Below are positions 1 to 8,299 of a stretch of DNA of 64,000 bases, one piece after another. The stretch's first letter is position 1. Each line of letters begins with the position of its first letter. The translations under genes and the position numbers were made by a program. The notes under the pieces are model-generated. The model made no database searches and had not been told where the DNA came from. It saw nothing but the letters and a program-made list of their open reading frames with translations. The DNA comes from Amycolatopsis pretoriensis (GTDB taxonomy: Bacteria; Actinomycetota; Actinomycetes; Mycobacteriales; Pseudonocardiaceae), in the NCBI RefSeq assembly GCF_900107925.1, contig NZ_FNUJ01000015.1:1-64000 (forward strand), read 5' to 3'.

Positions 1-504
1 GACCGGGTCGCGGCGACCACGATCAAAACCAAAGGCACGAACCGGGGAGCCACGGTGCATCTGTGGTACTCCGGCAAACACCGCAGCTTCGGCGGCAACG
101 TGCAGTTCCTGGCCACCGCCGACGGGTTCCCGCTCTGGGTTTCTGAGGTGCTGCCCGGCTCCCGCAATGATCTCTCCGCCGCCCGCGACCTGGGCATCAC
201 CGGCGCGTTGACCGCCGCCGCAGCCGAGGGCCTGCCGACGCTGGCGGACAAGGCCTACCACGCAGCCGGGATCGGCATCCGGACCCCGGTCAAGAAAACC
301 GCAGGTCAACCGCTTCTCGGCCCCCGTCAGCGGGTTTACAACCTGCTGCAATCCCGGGCACGGGCCCTCGGCGAACGCGCCATGGCCATCCTCAAAACCC
401 GCTGGTCAGCCCTGCACCGCATCAGCCTCTGCCCGAAACGCATCGGCGCGATCGTCCAAGCAGCACTCGTTCTGACCCATCACGAACACCAGGGGCGCTA
501 CTGA
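1..504 (+). CDS. IS5-type DDE transposase, C-terminal part (left-truncated by window)
   Basis: The reading frame is open from base 1, so the gene begins outside the window; an internal GTG at 55 is not a credible start. The protein resembles the C-terminal half of DDE_Tnp_4 (IS5/HARBI1-like) transposases. A later catalytic Asp is plausible in LADKAYH and the final Glu in ALGERAMAIL, followed by the usual short C-terminal helix region (LKTRWSALHRI). The first catalytic Asp would lie upstream. Whether the element is intact cannot be judged. It is followed directly by a dispersed hairpin repeat and a convergent gene. Confidence 0.8.
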   Translation, partial: DRVAATTIKTKGTNRGATVHLWYSGKHRSFGGNVQFLATADGFPLWVSEVLPGSRNDLSAARDLGITGALTAAAAEGLPTLADKAYHAAGIGIRTPVKKTAGQPLLGPRQRVYNLLQSRARALGERAMAILKTRWSALHRISLCPKRIGAIVQAALVLTHHEHQGRY

Positions 505-511
505 GAAAACC

Positions 512-592
512 TCAATGTGGCCTTCGGTGCGTGTGACGCACCCAATGTGGCCTTCGGTGCGTCAGACGCAACCAAGGCCACATTGGGGCGCT
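512..592. repeat. Dispersed hairpin repeat, copy A (two direct units plus one inverted unit)
   Basis: Two direct units of about 29-30 bp (starting 512 and 541), each containing AATGTGGCCTTCGGTGCGT, are followed by an inverted copy at 574-592. The arms 541-554 and 574-587 are perfect 14-bp complements and the apical part contains the palindrome TGCGTC-A-GACGCA. It sits between the converging transposase and quinone oxidoreductase genes. A near-identical element lies at 24177-24233, and a related one with different stems at 53575-53657. Confidence 0.85.
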
Positions 593-596
593 CGGG

Positions 597-1565
597 TCAA
601 GGAATGAGCAGCAGCTTGCCCGTCGTCCGGCGCCCCTGCAGGTCCTCGTGCGCCTTGCGGGCGTCGGCCAGCGGGTACTTGCCGCCGATGCGGACGGTCA
701 GGTCGCCCGCGAGGACCGCGTCGAACAGCTCCTTCGAGCGCCAGTCGATCTCCTCGTGCGTGCGCGTGTAGTGCACTGACGTCGGGCGGGTCAGGTACAG
801 CGAACCGCCCGAGTTGAGGCGCTGCGGGTCGATCGGCGGCACCGGGCCGCTGGACGCGCCGAACAACGCCAGCAGGCCGCGGACCTTGAGGCTGGCCAGG
901 CTGCCGTCGACGGTGTCCTTGCCGACGCCGTCGTACACCACGTCGACGCCCTCGCCGTTCGTCAGCTCGCGGGTCACCTTGGTGAAGTCGTCGCGGTCGT
1001 AGCGGATCACCTCGTCCGCGCCGGCTTCGCGGGCGAGCTTCTCCTTCTCTTCGGTCGACACCGTGCCGATCACGCGGGCGCCGCGGGCCTTGGCCAGCTG
1101 GACCAGCAGCAGGCCGACACCGCCCGCGGCCGCGTGCACCAGCACGTCGTGGCCCGGCTTGACCTCGAACGTCGACGCGACCAGGTAGTGCGCGGTCATG
1201 CCCTGCAGCATGGTCGCGGCGGCGGTCTCCAGCGAGACGCCCTCGGGGACCTTGACCGCCACCGACGCCGGGACCAGCTTGCGCGCCGCGTAACTGCCGA
1301 GCGACCCCTGCCAGGCGACGCGGTCACCGGGCGCGAAGCCGGTGCCCTCGCCCGCCTCGACGACCGTGCCCGCGCCCTCGAGGCCGAGGACGAACGGCAG
1401 GTCGATGGGGTAGATGCCCTGCCGCTGGTAGGTGTCGATGTAGTTGACGCCGGCCGCGGCGACGTCGACCAGCAGTTCGCCGGCCTGCGGGGCCGCGACG
1501 TCCACTTCGGCCGCTTCGAGCACTTCCGGGCCGCCGGTCTTCGTCACCTGCACTGCGGTGGGCAT
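597..1565 (-). CDS. NADPH:quinone oxidoreductase, zinc-free MDR family
   Basis: A 322-aa member of the medium-chain dehydrogenase/reductase superfamily, QOR branch: N-terminal GroES-like half (GVNYIDTYQRQGIYP near residues 40-55) and a C-terminal Rossmann half with the nucleotide-binding AAAGGVGLLLVQLAK near 145-160. The YIDTYQR motif and full length match bacterial quinone oxidoreductases, which reduce quinones with NADPH in the cytosol. Zinc-binding cysteines of alcohol dehydrogenases are absent. It starts at ATG and is followed by the copy A hairpin repeat, which may terminate it. Confidence 0.85.
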   Translation of the reverse strand: MPTAVQVTKTGGPEVLEAAEVDVAAPQAGELLVDVAAAGVNYIDTYQRQGIYPIDLPFVLGLEGAGTVVEAGEGTGFAPGDRVAWQGSLGSYAARKLVPASVAVKVPEGVSLETAAATMLQGMTAHYLVASTFEVKPGHDVLVHAAAGGVGLLLVQLAKARGARVIGTVSTEEKEKLAREAGADEVIRYDRDDFTKVTRELTNGEGVDVVYDGVGKDTVDGSLASLKVRGLLALFGASSGPVPPIDPQRLNSGGSLYLTRPTSVHYTRTHEEIDWRSKELFDAVLAGDLTVRIGGKYPLADARKAHEDLQGRRTTGKLLLIP

Positions 1566-1657
1566 GCGTCCTCCTCGGGTCGGGTTCTCCCGGTAGCAAC
1601 TATGGCCGACGCCACGCTGTTCCGCGTTCCGGCTCTCCCTTGGTTATGGTTCGGTAC

Positions 1658-1957
1658 GTGTCTGATTCCGAAGAGACTGTCCCGCCGACCAGCGCGCAGC
1701 TGGGCGCGGCCCGCAAGTTCGTGAAGGCGCACGGCAAGCCGTCCCGCGCGGTGGTCGAGAACATCGGCCGCGCGGGCGCGCGCGTCGTGCTGGTCGGCGC
1801 CGACGGCGCGCTCGGCGACGTGGTGGTGCCTTCGGTGGCGACCGGCGAGGCGCTGATCGAGGCGGTCGAGGACCTCTCACCGGCTGAGTGGGACGCCGAG
1901 ACGGTCAAGCAGACGAAGATCGGCCCGGAGCACCGTCGCAAGATGGCGGGCCGGTGA
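1658..1957 (+). CDS. Small conserved-type protein of unknown function
   Basis: About 99 aa starting VSDSEETV. I choose GTG 1658 because TATGGT lies a few bases upstream, fitting a leaderless start; TTG 1640 and ATG 1646 are alternatives in the same frame. The protein is small, Lys/Arg-rich at the C-terminus (PEHRRKMAGR) and has no recognisable domain. Its stop overlaps the GTG start of the ATP-grasp gene by 4 bp, so the two are almost certainly co-translated and may work together. Confidence 0.6.
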   Translation: MSDSEETVPPTSAQLGAARKFVKAHGKPSRAVVENIGRAGARVVLVGADGALGDVVVPSVATGEALIEAVEDLSPAEWDAETVKQTKIGPEHRRKMAGR

Positions 1958-2814
1958 GCCCCAGCGCGATCCTGGTCGGCTGCGCGGAGCTCCCCACGGG
2001 CGACGGCGACGACGACGCCGTGGTGCCGGCGTTGACCTCGCTGGGCTTCTCGGTGTCGTGGGCGGCGTGGGACTCGGGCGCCGACTTCTCCTCGGCCGAC
2101 GCCGTGATCCTGCGGGCGACCTGGGACTACGCCGAGCGCCGGGCGGAGTTCCTTTCGTGGTGCGAGTCGGTGCCTTCCCTGTTCAACTCCGCGCCCGTGC
2201 TCCGCTGGAACACGGACAAATCGTACCTGGTCGAGCTGCTCGACGCGGGTGTCGCGGTGGTGCCCACTTCGCTCGTCGAGCCGGGTGAGGCGGCCCGGTT
2301 CCCGTCGTCGGACTTCGTGGTGAAGCCCTCGGTGGGCGCGGGTTCCCGCGGCGCGGCCCGGTTCGCGGCGGGCGCCGACGCATCGGCGCACGTTTCGGCG
2401 TTGCACGCCGACGGTCACACCGCGCTGATCCAGCCCTACCAGTCCAGTGTGGACGAATCCGGCGAGCTGGCCCTGGTGTACCTGGGCGGGATCTACTCGC
2501 ACGCGTTCTCGAAGGGCGCGATGCTGGGCTCCACAATGGACGCATCGGGCTTGTACCTGTCGGAGAAGCTGGGTCCGGCCACGCCGCCCGCGGACGCGGT
2601 GGCGCTGGCGGAGGACGTCCTGGACGCGGCATCGGCGTTGCTGGGCATCCTGCGCGCGGAGCTGCTGTACGCCCGGGTGGACCTGGTCCGCGGCGCGGAC
2701 GGCAAGCCGTTGCTGCTGGAGCTGGAGCTGGCGGAGCCATCGCTGGGCTTCCGCCAGACGGACGCCTCGGCGGCGCTCCGCTTCGCGTCGGCGGTGCGGC
2801 AGCAGTTGGCGTAG
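1954..2814 (+). CDS. ATP-grasp domain protein
   Basis: About 286 aa. The GTG at 1954 overlaps the previous stop (GTGA), giving a protein starting VSPSAILVG. The architecture is that of RimK/glutathione-synthetase-like ATP-grasp proteins: N-terminal pre-ATP-grasp half with ILRATWDYAER, then FVVKPSVGAGSRGA (ATP-binding lysine and glycine-rich loop, roughly residues 118-132), and LLLELELAEPSLGF near 250 carrying the metal-binding Glu residues. Such enzymes ligate a carboxylate to an amine or thiol via an acyl-phosphate. The substrate cannot be told; no obvious peptide precursor is adjacent. Confidence 0.75.
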   Translation: MSPSAILVGCAELPTGDGDDDAVVPALTSLGFSVSWAAWDSGADFSSADAVILRATWDYAERRAEFLSWCESVPSLFNSAPVLRWNTDKSYLVELLDAGVAVVPTSLVEPGEAARFPSSDFVVKPSVGAGSRGAARFAAGADASAHVSALHADGHTALIQPYQSSVDESGELALVYLGGIYSHAFSKGAMLGSTMDASGLYLSEKLGPATPPADAVALAEDVLDAASALLGILRAELLYARVDLVRGADGKPLLLELELAEPSLGFRQTDASAALRFASAVRQQLA

Positions 2815-2970
2815 TCACCGCACGGCCGCCAGCGCGAGGGCGACGATGGCCCCGATCGTGGTCACGGCGATCGAGCCGGTGAGCAGGTAGAGCCCGCCGA
2901 CCCCGCTGAGGCCGACCTTGATCGAGTCCCGCGGGCCGCGGGACTGTTTGCTTGTCCTTTCGTCGTTCAC
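2815..2970 (-). CDS. 51-aa single-TM protein
   Basis: A short gene read directly from the minus strand: GTG at 2970, TGA at 2815. The product has a charged N-terminus (VNDERTSKQSRG) and one hydrophobic segment from about residue 19 to 49 (GLSGVGGLYLL then IGAIVALALAAV). An AAAGGGG ribosome-binding site lies 7 nt before the GTG, which is the main support for it being real. It converges on the ATP-grasp gene with no spacing and diverges from the 377-aa unknown gene. Function unknown. Confidence 0.6.
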   Translation of the reverse strand: MNDERTSKQSRGPRDSIKVGLSGVGGLYLLTGSIAVTTIGAIVALALAAVR

Positions 2971-3114
2971 TGTGCTACCCCTTTATCGGTGTACTAGTAC
3001 TCCCAGGCAATGGTGGCCGGTGGTGCGCGTGGCCGGGAATGATCTTTTGTTTCCGGACCGGTTTTTTCGTTGCCGGGAATTGTCGATCTTCGTCGCGGGG
3101 TAGCGGAGGGCGTC

Positions 3115-4248
3115 ATGACGATCGGGATGGGCGGCGAACCGGAAGACGACGCGGCTGCGCCCGCGGAGGTCGAAGCCGCGCTGCGCTGGCTGGCCAGACG
3201 CAAAGACGGCGAGCCACTGCACTTCTTCCTCGACGCGATCGAAAACCCGGCGGGCGAACCGGCGGCCGTGCTGCGCTGCCTGGTGTCGCCGACGGCCTCG
3301 TTGGCGCCCGAGTTGCGCGCATACGCGGTGTGGGGCCTGCTGGTCGACGAGATCGGCGTGGCCGCGAATTCCCGCCGTCGCCACACCTTGATGGCGGCGT
3401 TCCGGATCCCGCCGGCGCCGGGCGGTACCGCGTGGAAAGCGACGCTGGGCGACCGCTTCCGGCAGTTGATGCTGCTGCCGGGCGTCTTCGGCGATCCGCC
3501 GCCGACCACTCCCACGCCGATGCACCAAGCCTGGAAGTTGTCGCTCGCGCCGCTGGCGGCCTCGCTGGGGGAGAAGCTGGCGGCCGGTCCGGACTGGCCG
3601 GCGTACATCAGCATCGGCCGGGCGGCGGCGGAAGTCGCCACCTGGCGTGCCCGGGCGGCGTCGCAAGGGGCGCAACCGGTGTTCATCGAGCGCATGCTGA
3701 TCACCGCGGTGATGCACCGCCGGACGATCCGGCGCCGCATCACCGAGCGCGACATCATCGCCTGCGAGGACGGCGTCGACGGCTACGACACGCACGCGGC
3801 GATCGGCTGGGAGCACGATCCGGAGGACCTGCCGGTGACGGCCCTGTGGGGGTGCCGGGTGGTCGCTTCGCCCTGGGTGAACCGGGGCGACCCGATCCAA
3901 GCGCGTCTGCGCTTTCGCCGGACGCTGCGCAAGGGCGAGCGCTACACGTTCGTTTCCGAGGCGCTCGACGGGCAGCTCGACGAGGAACGCCGGTGGCTCA
4001 ACGTCGATATCGACCATCACGGCATCGAGCCCGGCGGGCTGACGATCCAGCTGAGCTTCGACGCGAAGCACCTGCCCGAGGCGTGCTGGTGGTACGCGGA
4101 ACAGCTCGAATTCGAGCGGACCCGGAAACCGCCGGACGGTGATCCGCACCTGATTCCGGTCGGGGACGGTTTCGTCCGGCACACCTTTGCCGATGGCTGC
4201 CATCCGCGGGAAAGTTACGGTATTGCCTTCAGGTGGAAATCCTCGTGA
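3115..4248 (+). CDS. Unknown 377-aa protein
   Basis: Start ATG 3115 is chosen because GGAGG lies 5 nt upstream; an upstream ATG at 3070 lacks a ribosome site. The soluble product begins MTIGMGGEPEDD. The first two thirds look helical (LHFFLDAIENP, RQLMLLPGVFGDPPP, MLITAVMHRRTIRRR), while the last third is beta-rich with conserved-looking aromatic ends (CWWYAEQLEF, SYGIAFRW). I do not recognise the family. It is flanked by a 51-aa membrane protein gene (divergent) and a 52-aa secreted peptide gene (convergent). Confidence 0.75.
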   Translation: MTIGMGGEPEDDAAAPAEVEAALRWLARRKDGEPLHFFLDAIENPAGEPAAVLRCLVSPTASLAPELRAYAVWGLLVDEIGVAANSRRRHTLMAAFRIPPAPGGTAWKATLGDRFRQLMLLPGVFGDPPPTTPTPMHQAWKLSLAPLAASLGEKLAAGPDWPAYISIGRAAAEVATWRARAASQGAQPVFIERMLITAVMHRRTIRRRITERDIIACEDGVDGYDTHAAIGWEHDPEDLPVTALWGCRVVASPWVNRGDPIQARLRFRRTLRKGERYTFVSEALDGQLDEERRWLNVDIDHHGIEPGGLTIQLSFDAKHLPEACWWYAEQLEFERTRKPPDGDPHLIPVGDGFVRHTFADGCHPRESYGIAFRWKSS

Positions 4249-4296
4249 CCGACGTGAGTCGCATCGGTCACGAGAGATCATTCCCGTCTTGGTTTT

Positions 4297-4455
4297 CTAG
4301 TTACCGGTGTTGCCGCCACCGCCGCCGCCCGCGAGGACGGTCGTGGTGGTGTCAGCCGGCTCCTGGCCGCTCGACGTGGTGGCGAGCCCTCCGATCACGG
4401 CGATGGTCAGAGCGACGGCGGCGATGATCCGCCGGAGTTTGCTGTGCTGTTTCAC
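4297..4455 (-). CDS. 52-aa secreted glycine-run peptide
   Basis: GTG 4455 is preceded by AAGGAG at 5 nt spacing, a strong ribosome site; this supports a real gene despite its size. The N-terminus is a signal-peptide-like stretch (KLRRIIAAVALTIAVIGGLA), leaving about 25 residues: a Thr/Ser-rich part (SSGQEPADTTTTVLA) and six consecutive glycines followed by NTGN. It could be a small cell-envelope peptide or a signalling peptide. No modification enzymes that would mark a RiPP are adjacent. Function unknown. Confidence 0.6.
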   Translation of the reverse strand: MKQHSKLRRIIAAVALTIAVIGGLATTSSGQEPADTTTTVLAGGGGGGNTGN

Positions 4456-4550
4456 GAGTCTCCTTCGGTGATGGGAAGTTGGCTCACCGTAGGAGTAACC
4501 GGGCGCCACGATCGAGCGAGTCATCTCTCTTTCGTGGCGTCACAGGCAGA

Positions 4551-5480
4551 TTATGCTTGTTCGCTTACCCGCTTGGCGGCCATGCGATCAGCCCGCGGCC
4601 ACCGAACGTCGGTCGCCCATCCGAGTTGCTCGAAGGTCCGGATCACCCGCGCCGACACGTCCACCTGGCCCCGCAGCACCCCGTGCCGCGCACACGTCGG
4701 ATCGGCGTGGTGCGAGTTGTGCCACGACTCGCCCATCGACAACAACGCCAGCGGCCAGAAGTTCGCCGCCTTGTCGCGGGAAGCGAACGGCCTTTCCCCG
4801 ATCAGGTGACAAATCGAATTCACCGACCAGGACACGTGGTGCAGGAATGCGATCCGCACCAGTCCCGCCCAGAAGAACGCCGTCACCACGCCCCACCACG
4901 ACCACGACAGCAACCCGCCCAGTAGCGCCGGCAGGGCCAGGCTCAACGTGATCCACAGCCAGAAGTACCGGTTCACCACCCGCAGGTCGCGGTCGGCCAC
5001 CAGATCGGGCGCGAAGCGGTCGGCGTTGGTCACCTCGCGGGAGAACATCCACCCCATGTGCGCGTGCCAGAACCCGCGCAGCAACGCCGACGGGGACGTC
5101 CCGAACAGCCACGGCGAGTGCGGGTCGCCCTCCCGGTCCGCGAACGCGTGGTGCCGGCGGTGGCTCGCCACCCAGAAGATCACCGAGCCCTGGACCGCCA
5201 TGCTCCCCGCGATCGCCAACGCCACGCGCAACGGCCGGGACGCCTTGAACGCCCCGTGCGTGAAGTAGCGGTGGTAACCGACCGTCACGCCGAGCGTCGC
5301 GAACACGTAGAACGCCGCCGCCAGCGCCAGGTCGATCCAGGTCATTCCCCAGCCCCACACCAGCGGGACCGCGATCAGGAGCGCCGCGAACGGCACCAGC
5401 AGGAACGTCTTCAGCACCAGCATCTCGCCGGTGCCGCGGCGGTGGGAGATGAGCGGCTTGGGCGCGGAGCGCGTCGTCAT
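4551..5480 (-). CDS. Membrane acyl-CoA desaturase (delta-9 type)
   Basis: A 309-aa integral-membrane di-iron desaturase introducing a double bond into fatty acyl chains. The three histidine boxes are visible: GYHRYFTH (near 68-75), SHRRHHAF (near 105-112) and WHNSHHAD (near 252-259). Hydrophobic segments lie before box 1 and between boxes 2 and 3. Length and order match the FADS/Ole1-like family. The ATG at 5480 fits a leaderless start behind TACGGT (5487-5492), and a 22-bp palindrome overlaps this promoter, implying repressor control of membrane lipid fluidity. Confidence 0.93.
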   Translation of the reverse strand: MTTRSAPKPLISHRRGTGEMLVLKTFLLVPFAALLIAVPLVWGWGMTWIDLALAAAFYVFATLGVTVGYHRYFTHGAFKASRPLRVALAIAGSMAVQGSVIFWVASHRRHHAFADREGDPHSPWLFGTSPSALLRGFWHAHMGWMFSREVTNADRFAPDLVADRDLRVVNRYFWLWITLSLALPALLGGLLSWSWWGVVTAFFWAGLVRIAFLHHVSWSVNSICHLIGERPFASRDKAANFWPLALLSMGESWHNSHHADPTCARHGVLRGQVDVSARVIRTFEQLGWATDVRWPRADRMAAKRVSEQA

Positions 5481-5486
5481 GGGCGC

Positions 5487-5509
5487 ACCGTAACCGCACC
5501 GAGTTACGG
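5487..5509 (-). promoter_or_regulatory. Leaderless promoter and palindromic operator of the desaturase gene
   Basis: On the minus strand TACGGT (5487-5492) lies 6 nt before the ATG at 5480, a typical actinobacterial leaderless -10 box. The perfect inverted repeat CCGTAAC-N8-GTTACGG (5488-5509) covers the -10 box. A repressor bound there would block transcription; the regulator is not identifiable from the window. Confidence 0.6.
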
Positions 5510-5517
5510 TGGTGTGT

Positions 5518-6483
5518 TCAGGCGGTGGCGAGTTCCTTAGGGGCCGCCGTCAGGGAAACCACCGGGCCGCGGTCGCGGCTGCCGACCCACAGCGATGCCG
5601 TCGCGATGATCACCGCCATCGCGCCCAGGACGTGGAACGACACCATCGCCTCCGGTACGCCCAGCGCGTACTGCAGCGAACCGAGCCCGCCCTGCGCCAC
5701 CGCGACCACCCAGACCACGGTGTAGCGCTGCCAGAGGCCCTTCGGCGCGCCGATGCGCATCAGCTGGAGGCCGAACACCGCCAGCAGCAGCAAGTAGAGC
5801 ACCAGGAGACCGCCGTGGACCTGGGCGAGGGACTCGACCGGGGCGTCGAGGCGGTGGGTGTTGATGTCGCCGCTGTGCGGGCCGGCGCCGGTCACCGTCG
5901 TGCCCGCCGCGAGCACCAGCCACATCACCGCGGCCAGCGCCACCAGGATGCCCCGGCCGGACGCGGGCACCAGCGAACGCGCGGGTTCGTCGCCCTCGCG
6001 GAACGCGCGCAGCAGCAGGACCGCGAGCCACACCAGGGGAGTGGTGGCGAGGAAGTGGATCGCGACGGTCCACCACTCGAGCTTCGCGAGCACGGTCATC
6101 CCGCCGACGACGGCCTGCAGCACGACGCCGCCGGGCATCGTCCAGGCCAGCTTCACCAGGCGCTTGCGGGACGGGTGGTCGATCTGCACGCGCCACGCCG
6201 TGATGACCGCGATGGCCGCGACGGCGATGACGACGCCGGTCAGCAGCCGGTTGCCGAACTCGATCCACTGGTTGAGCGCGTCGATGCCGGAGTCGTGCTT
6301 GGGCACCAGGCTGCCGGCGACGCACTGCGGCCAGGTCGGGCAGCCGAGCCCGGACCCGGTGACGCGCACGATCGAGCCGGTGACGCCGATCAGCGCCTGC
6401 GCGACGACGGCGGCGATCCCGACGGCCCGCTGCACGGCGGCGGACGGAAACGGCAGGCGGGCGACGAGGCTGGTGAACGGCAC
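5518..6483 (-). CDS. ctaA: Heme A synthase (COX15/CtaA family)
   Basis: A 321-aa polytopic membrane protein that oxidises the heme O methyl group to make heme A for cytochrome c oxidase. Diagnostic features: TGSGLGCPTWPQC near residues 42-55 (cysteine-containing extracellular loop), WIEFGNRLL with its conserved Glu/Arg near 73-81, and the later histidine-containing segments (IHFLATTPL, VHGGLLVLYL). About eight TM helices can be traced. The leaderless GTG at 6483 lies 7 nt after TACCAT. It sits next to the ABC exporter and mptB, the arrangement known from mycobacteria. Confidence 0.9.
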   Translation of the reverse strand: MPFTSLVARLPFPSAAVQRAVGIAAVVAQALIGVTGSIVRVTGSGLGCPTWPQCVAGSLVPKHDSGIDALNQWIEFGNRLLTGVVIAVAAIAVITAWRVQIDHPSRKRLVKLAWTMPGGVVLQAVVGGMTVLAKLEWWTVAIHFLATTPLVWLAVLLLRAFREGDEPARSLVPASGRGILVALAAVMWLVLAAGTTVTGAGPHSGDINTHRLDAPVESLAQVHGGLLVLYLLLLAVFGLQLMRIGAPKGLWQRYTVVWVVAVAQGGLGSLQYALGVPEAMVSFHVLGAMAVIIATASLWVGSRDRGPVVSLTAAPKELATA

Positions 6484-6490
6484 GTGCTCG

Positions 6491-6496
6491 ATGGTA
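6491..6496 (-). promoter_or_regulatory. -10 box of ctaA (leaderless)
   Basis: TACCAT on the minus strand, followed by 7 nt and the GTG start of ctaA at 6483. The spacing is that of leaderless transcripts in actinobacteria. No clear -35 box was seen. Confidence 0.5.
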
Positions 6497-6587
6497 GAAC
6501 CGCGCGGAAACCGGGCTTTCGGCAGGTCCCGGCGCCCAGAAGAGGGGCGTGGGGCGCAAGGGACCTAGGTCACGCGAAGGCCGGGAC

Positions 6588-7370
6588 TCAGGTGAGTTTC
6601 GTGGTGCGCGAGGCCACCGCGCCCGCGACGACCGCCCACACCGCCAGGACCAGCATCGGCCCGGGCGCGAACGCCCCGTCCACCAACGCGGACCGCATCC
6701 CCTCCGCCAGCGCCCCCGACGGCAGCAGCTCCACCACACGAGCCAACCCGGACGGCAGCGACGACGGCGCCAGCAGGATCCCCCCGGCCAGCAGCAACAC
6801 GAACCACACGATGTTGGCCAGCGCCAGCACGGCTTCCGCACGCAAAGCGCCGCCCAAAAGGACGCCGAGCGCACCGAAAGCAAGAGTTCCCAGCACCAGC
6901 AGCAGGACCGCCGAGAACAGGCCCGAAAGAGACGGCGACCAGCCCAGGAACGCCGCCACCACGCCGATGATCACCGACTGCAGGACGACCACCACCAGCG
7001 CGGCGATGAGCCGGCCGGCCACGAGCAGCCACCGGGGCAATGCCGTCGCCGACAGGCGCTTCAGCACTCCGTAGCGCCGGTCGAAGCCCAGCGCGATCGC
7101 CTGGCCCGTGAACGCCGACGACATCACCGCCAGCGCCAGGATCCTCGGCGTGATCCAGTCCACTCGCGAAACCGAACCCAGCGAAGACGCGGGCAGGATG
7201 TCCAGCAGCGACAACCCGATCAGCAACGCCAGCGGGATCAGCAGGGTGAGCAGCACCTGCTCGCCGTGGCGCAACGTCAAGCTCGCCTCGACCCGCGCGT
7301 GCGTCCGGAGCATCCGGCCGAGGGAGCCGCGCCCGGGGGCCGGGGTGAAAGTGCCAGGAGCAAAAGTCAC
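6588..7370 (-). CDS. ABC-2 type exporter permease
   Basis: About 260 aa. The GTG at 7370 overlaps the stop of the ATPase gene (GTGA), which fixes the start; the longer open frame upstream is only a shadow of that gene. Six hydrophobic segments are seen, beginning VLLTLLIPLALLIGLSLL and ending PMLVLAVWAVVAGAVA, typical of ABC-2 (daunorubicin-resistance/DrrB-like) permeases. It pairs with the upstream ATPase as an exporter of unknown substrate, equivalent in position to mycobacterial Rv1457c. Confidence 0.88.
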   Translation of the reverse strand: MTFAPGTFTPAPGRGSLGRMLRTHARVEASLTLRHGEQVLLTLLIPLALLIGLSLLDILPASSLGSVSRVDWITPRILALAVMSSAFTGQAIALGFDRRYGVLKRLSATALPRWLLVAGRLIAALVVVVLQSVIIGVVAAFLGWSPSLSGLFSAVLLLVLGTLAFGALGVLLGGALRAEAVLALANIVWFVLLLAGGILLAPSSLPSGLARVVELLPSGALAEGMRSALVDGAFAPGPMLVLAVWAVVAGAVASRTTKLT

Positions 7371-8293
7371 GCCCGCAGCTCCCGTCCGGTCAGCTCGAGG
7401 AAGACTTCTTCGAGCGTGCGCTTGCCGACCTGCAGCTCTTCCGGCAGGACGCCCTGCTGCGCGCACCACGCCGTGACCGTCGACACGACCTGCGGGTCGA
7501 CCGACCCCACCACGACGTACGTGCCCGGTGCCGACTCGCGCACCGCGTAGCCCTCCGGCAGCGCCGCCGTCAGCAACGCCGTGTCCAGCCGCGTGCGGGC
7601 CTTGAAGCGCAGGCCCGCGTTGCCGCTCTCGTCCACCGTCAGCGACTGCGGCGCACCCGAGACGACGACCTTGCCGTGGTCCGCGATCACCACCGTGTCG
7701 GCCAGCGCCTCGGCTTCCTCCATCAGGTGCGTCGTGAGCAGCACCGAAACGCCGTCGCGGCGCAACGCCGCGAGCAGGTCCCACACCAGCCGGCGGGCCT
7801 GCGGGTCCATGCCCGCCGTCGGCTCGTCGAGGAACACCAGTTCGGGGCGCCCGACCAGGGCGCACGCCAGCGAAAGCCGCTGCTGCTGACCGCCGGAGAG
7901 GCGCTTGAACGGCGTCCGCCGGACGCTCGAAAGACCGAGCACGTCCAGCAGCCACGCCGGGTCCAGCGGGGACGCCGCGCAGGAGGCGACCAGGTTGAGC
8001 ATCTCGTCGGCGCGGACGCCGGGGTAGGCGCCGCCGCCCTGGGGCATGATCCCGACGCGGGGGCGCAGCGCCGCCGACTCGCGGACCGGGTCGAGGCCGA
8101 GCACGCGCACCGAACCGGCGTCAGGCTTGAGGAAGCCTTCGCAGATCTCGACGGTGGTGGTCTTGCCGGCCCCGTTCGGACCGAGCAGGGCGAGCAGGCT
8201 GCCGCGCTCCATCCGCAGGTCGAGACCGTCGACCGCGCGGGTGGAGCCGTAGCTTTTGACCAGCCCGGTGATCTCGACGGCGGGGGCACTCAC
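7367..8293 (-). CDS. ABC transporter ATPase, DrrA-like
   Basis: A 308-aa nucleotide-binding subunit: Walker A GPNGAGKTT (about residues 39-47), signature LSGGQQQR (near 133), Walker B LVFLDEPTAGMD (near 153-164) and the switch His in LTTHLMEEAEAL. The C-terminal tail of about 90 residues is typical of the daunorubicin-resistance ATPase subfamily. It is translationally coupled to the permease gene and lies 6 bp after mptB on the same strand, equivalent to mycobacterial Rv1458c. Confidence 0.9.
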   Translation of the reverse strand: MSAPAVEITGLVKSYGSTRAVDGLDLRMERGSLLALLGPNGAGKTTTVEICEGFLKPDAGSVRVLGLDPVRESAALRPRVGIMPQGGGAYPGVRADEMLNLVASCAASPLDPAWLLDVLGLSSVRRTPFKRLSGGQQQRLSLACALVGRPELVFLDEPTAGMDPQARRLVWDLLAALRRDGVSVLLTTHLMEEAEALADTVVIADHGKVVVSGAPQSLTVDESGNAGLRFKARTRLDTALLTAALPEGYAVRESAPGTYVVVGSVDPQVVSTVTAWCAQQGVLPEELQVGKRTLEEVFLELTGRELRA

Positions 8294-8299
8294 ATCGGG

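Noticed and set aside
4297..4455. RiPP precursor
   Set aside because: The glycine run and leader-like N-terminus are suggestive, but the N-terminus reads as an ordinary signal peptide and no maturation enzyme is adjacent (the ATP-grasp gene is 1.5 kb away, with other genes between).
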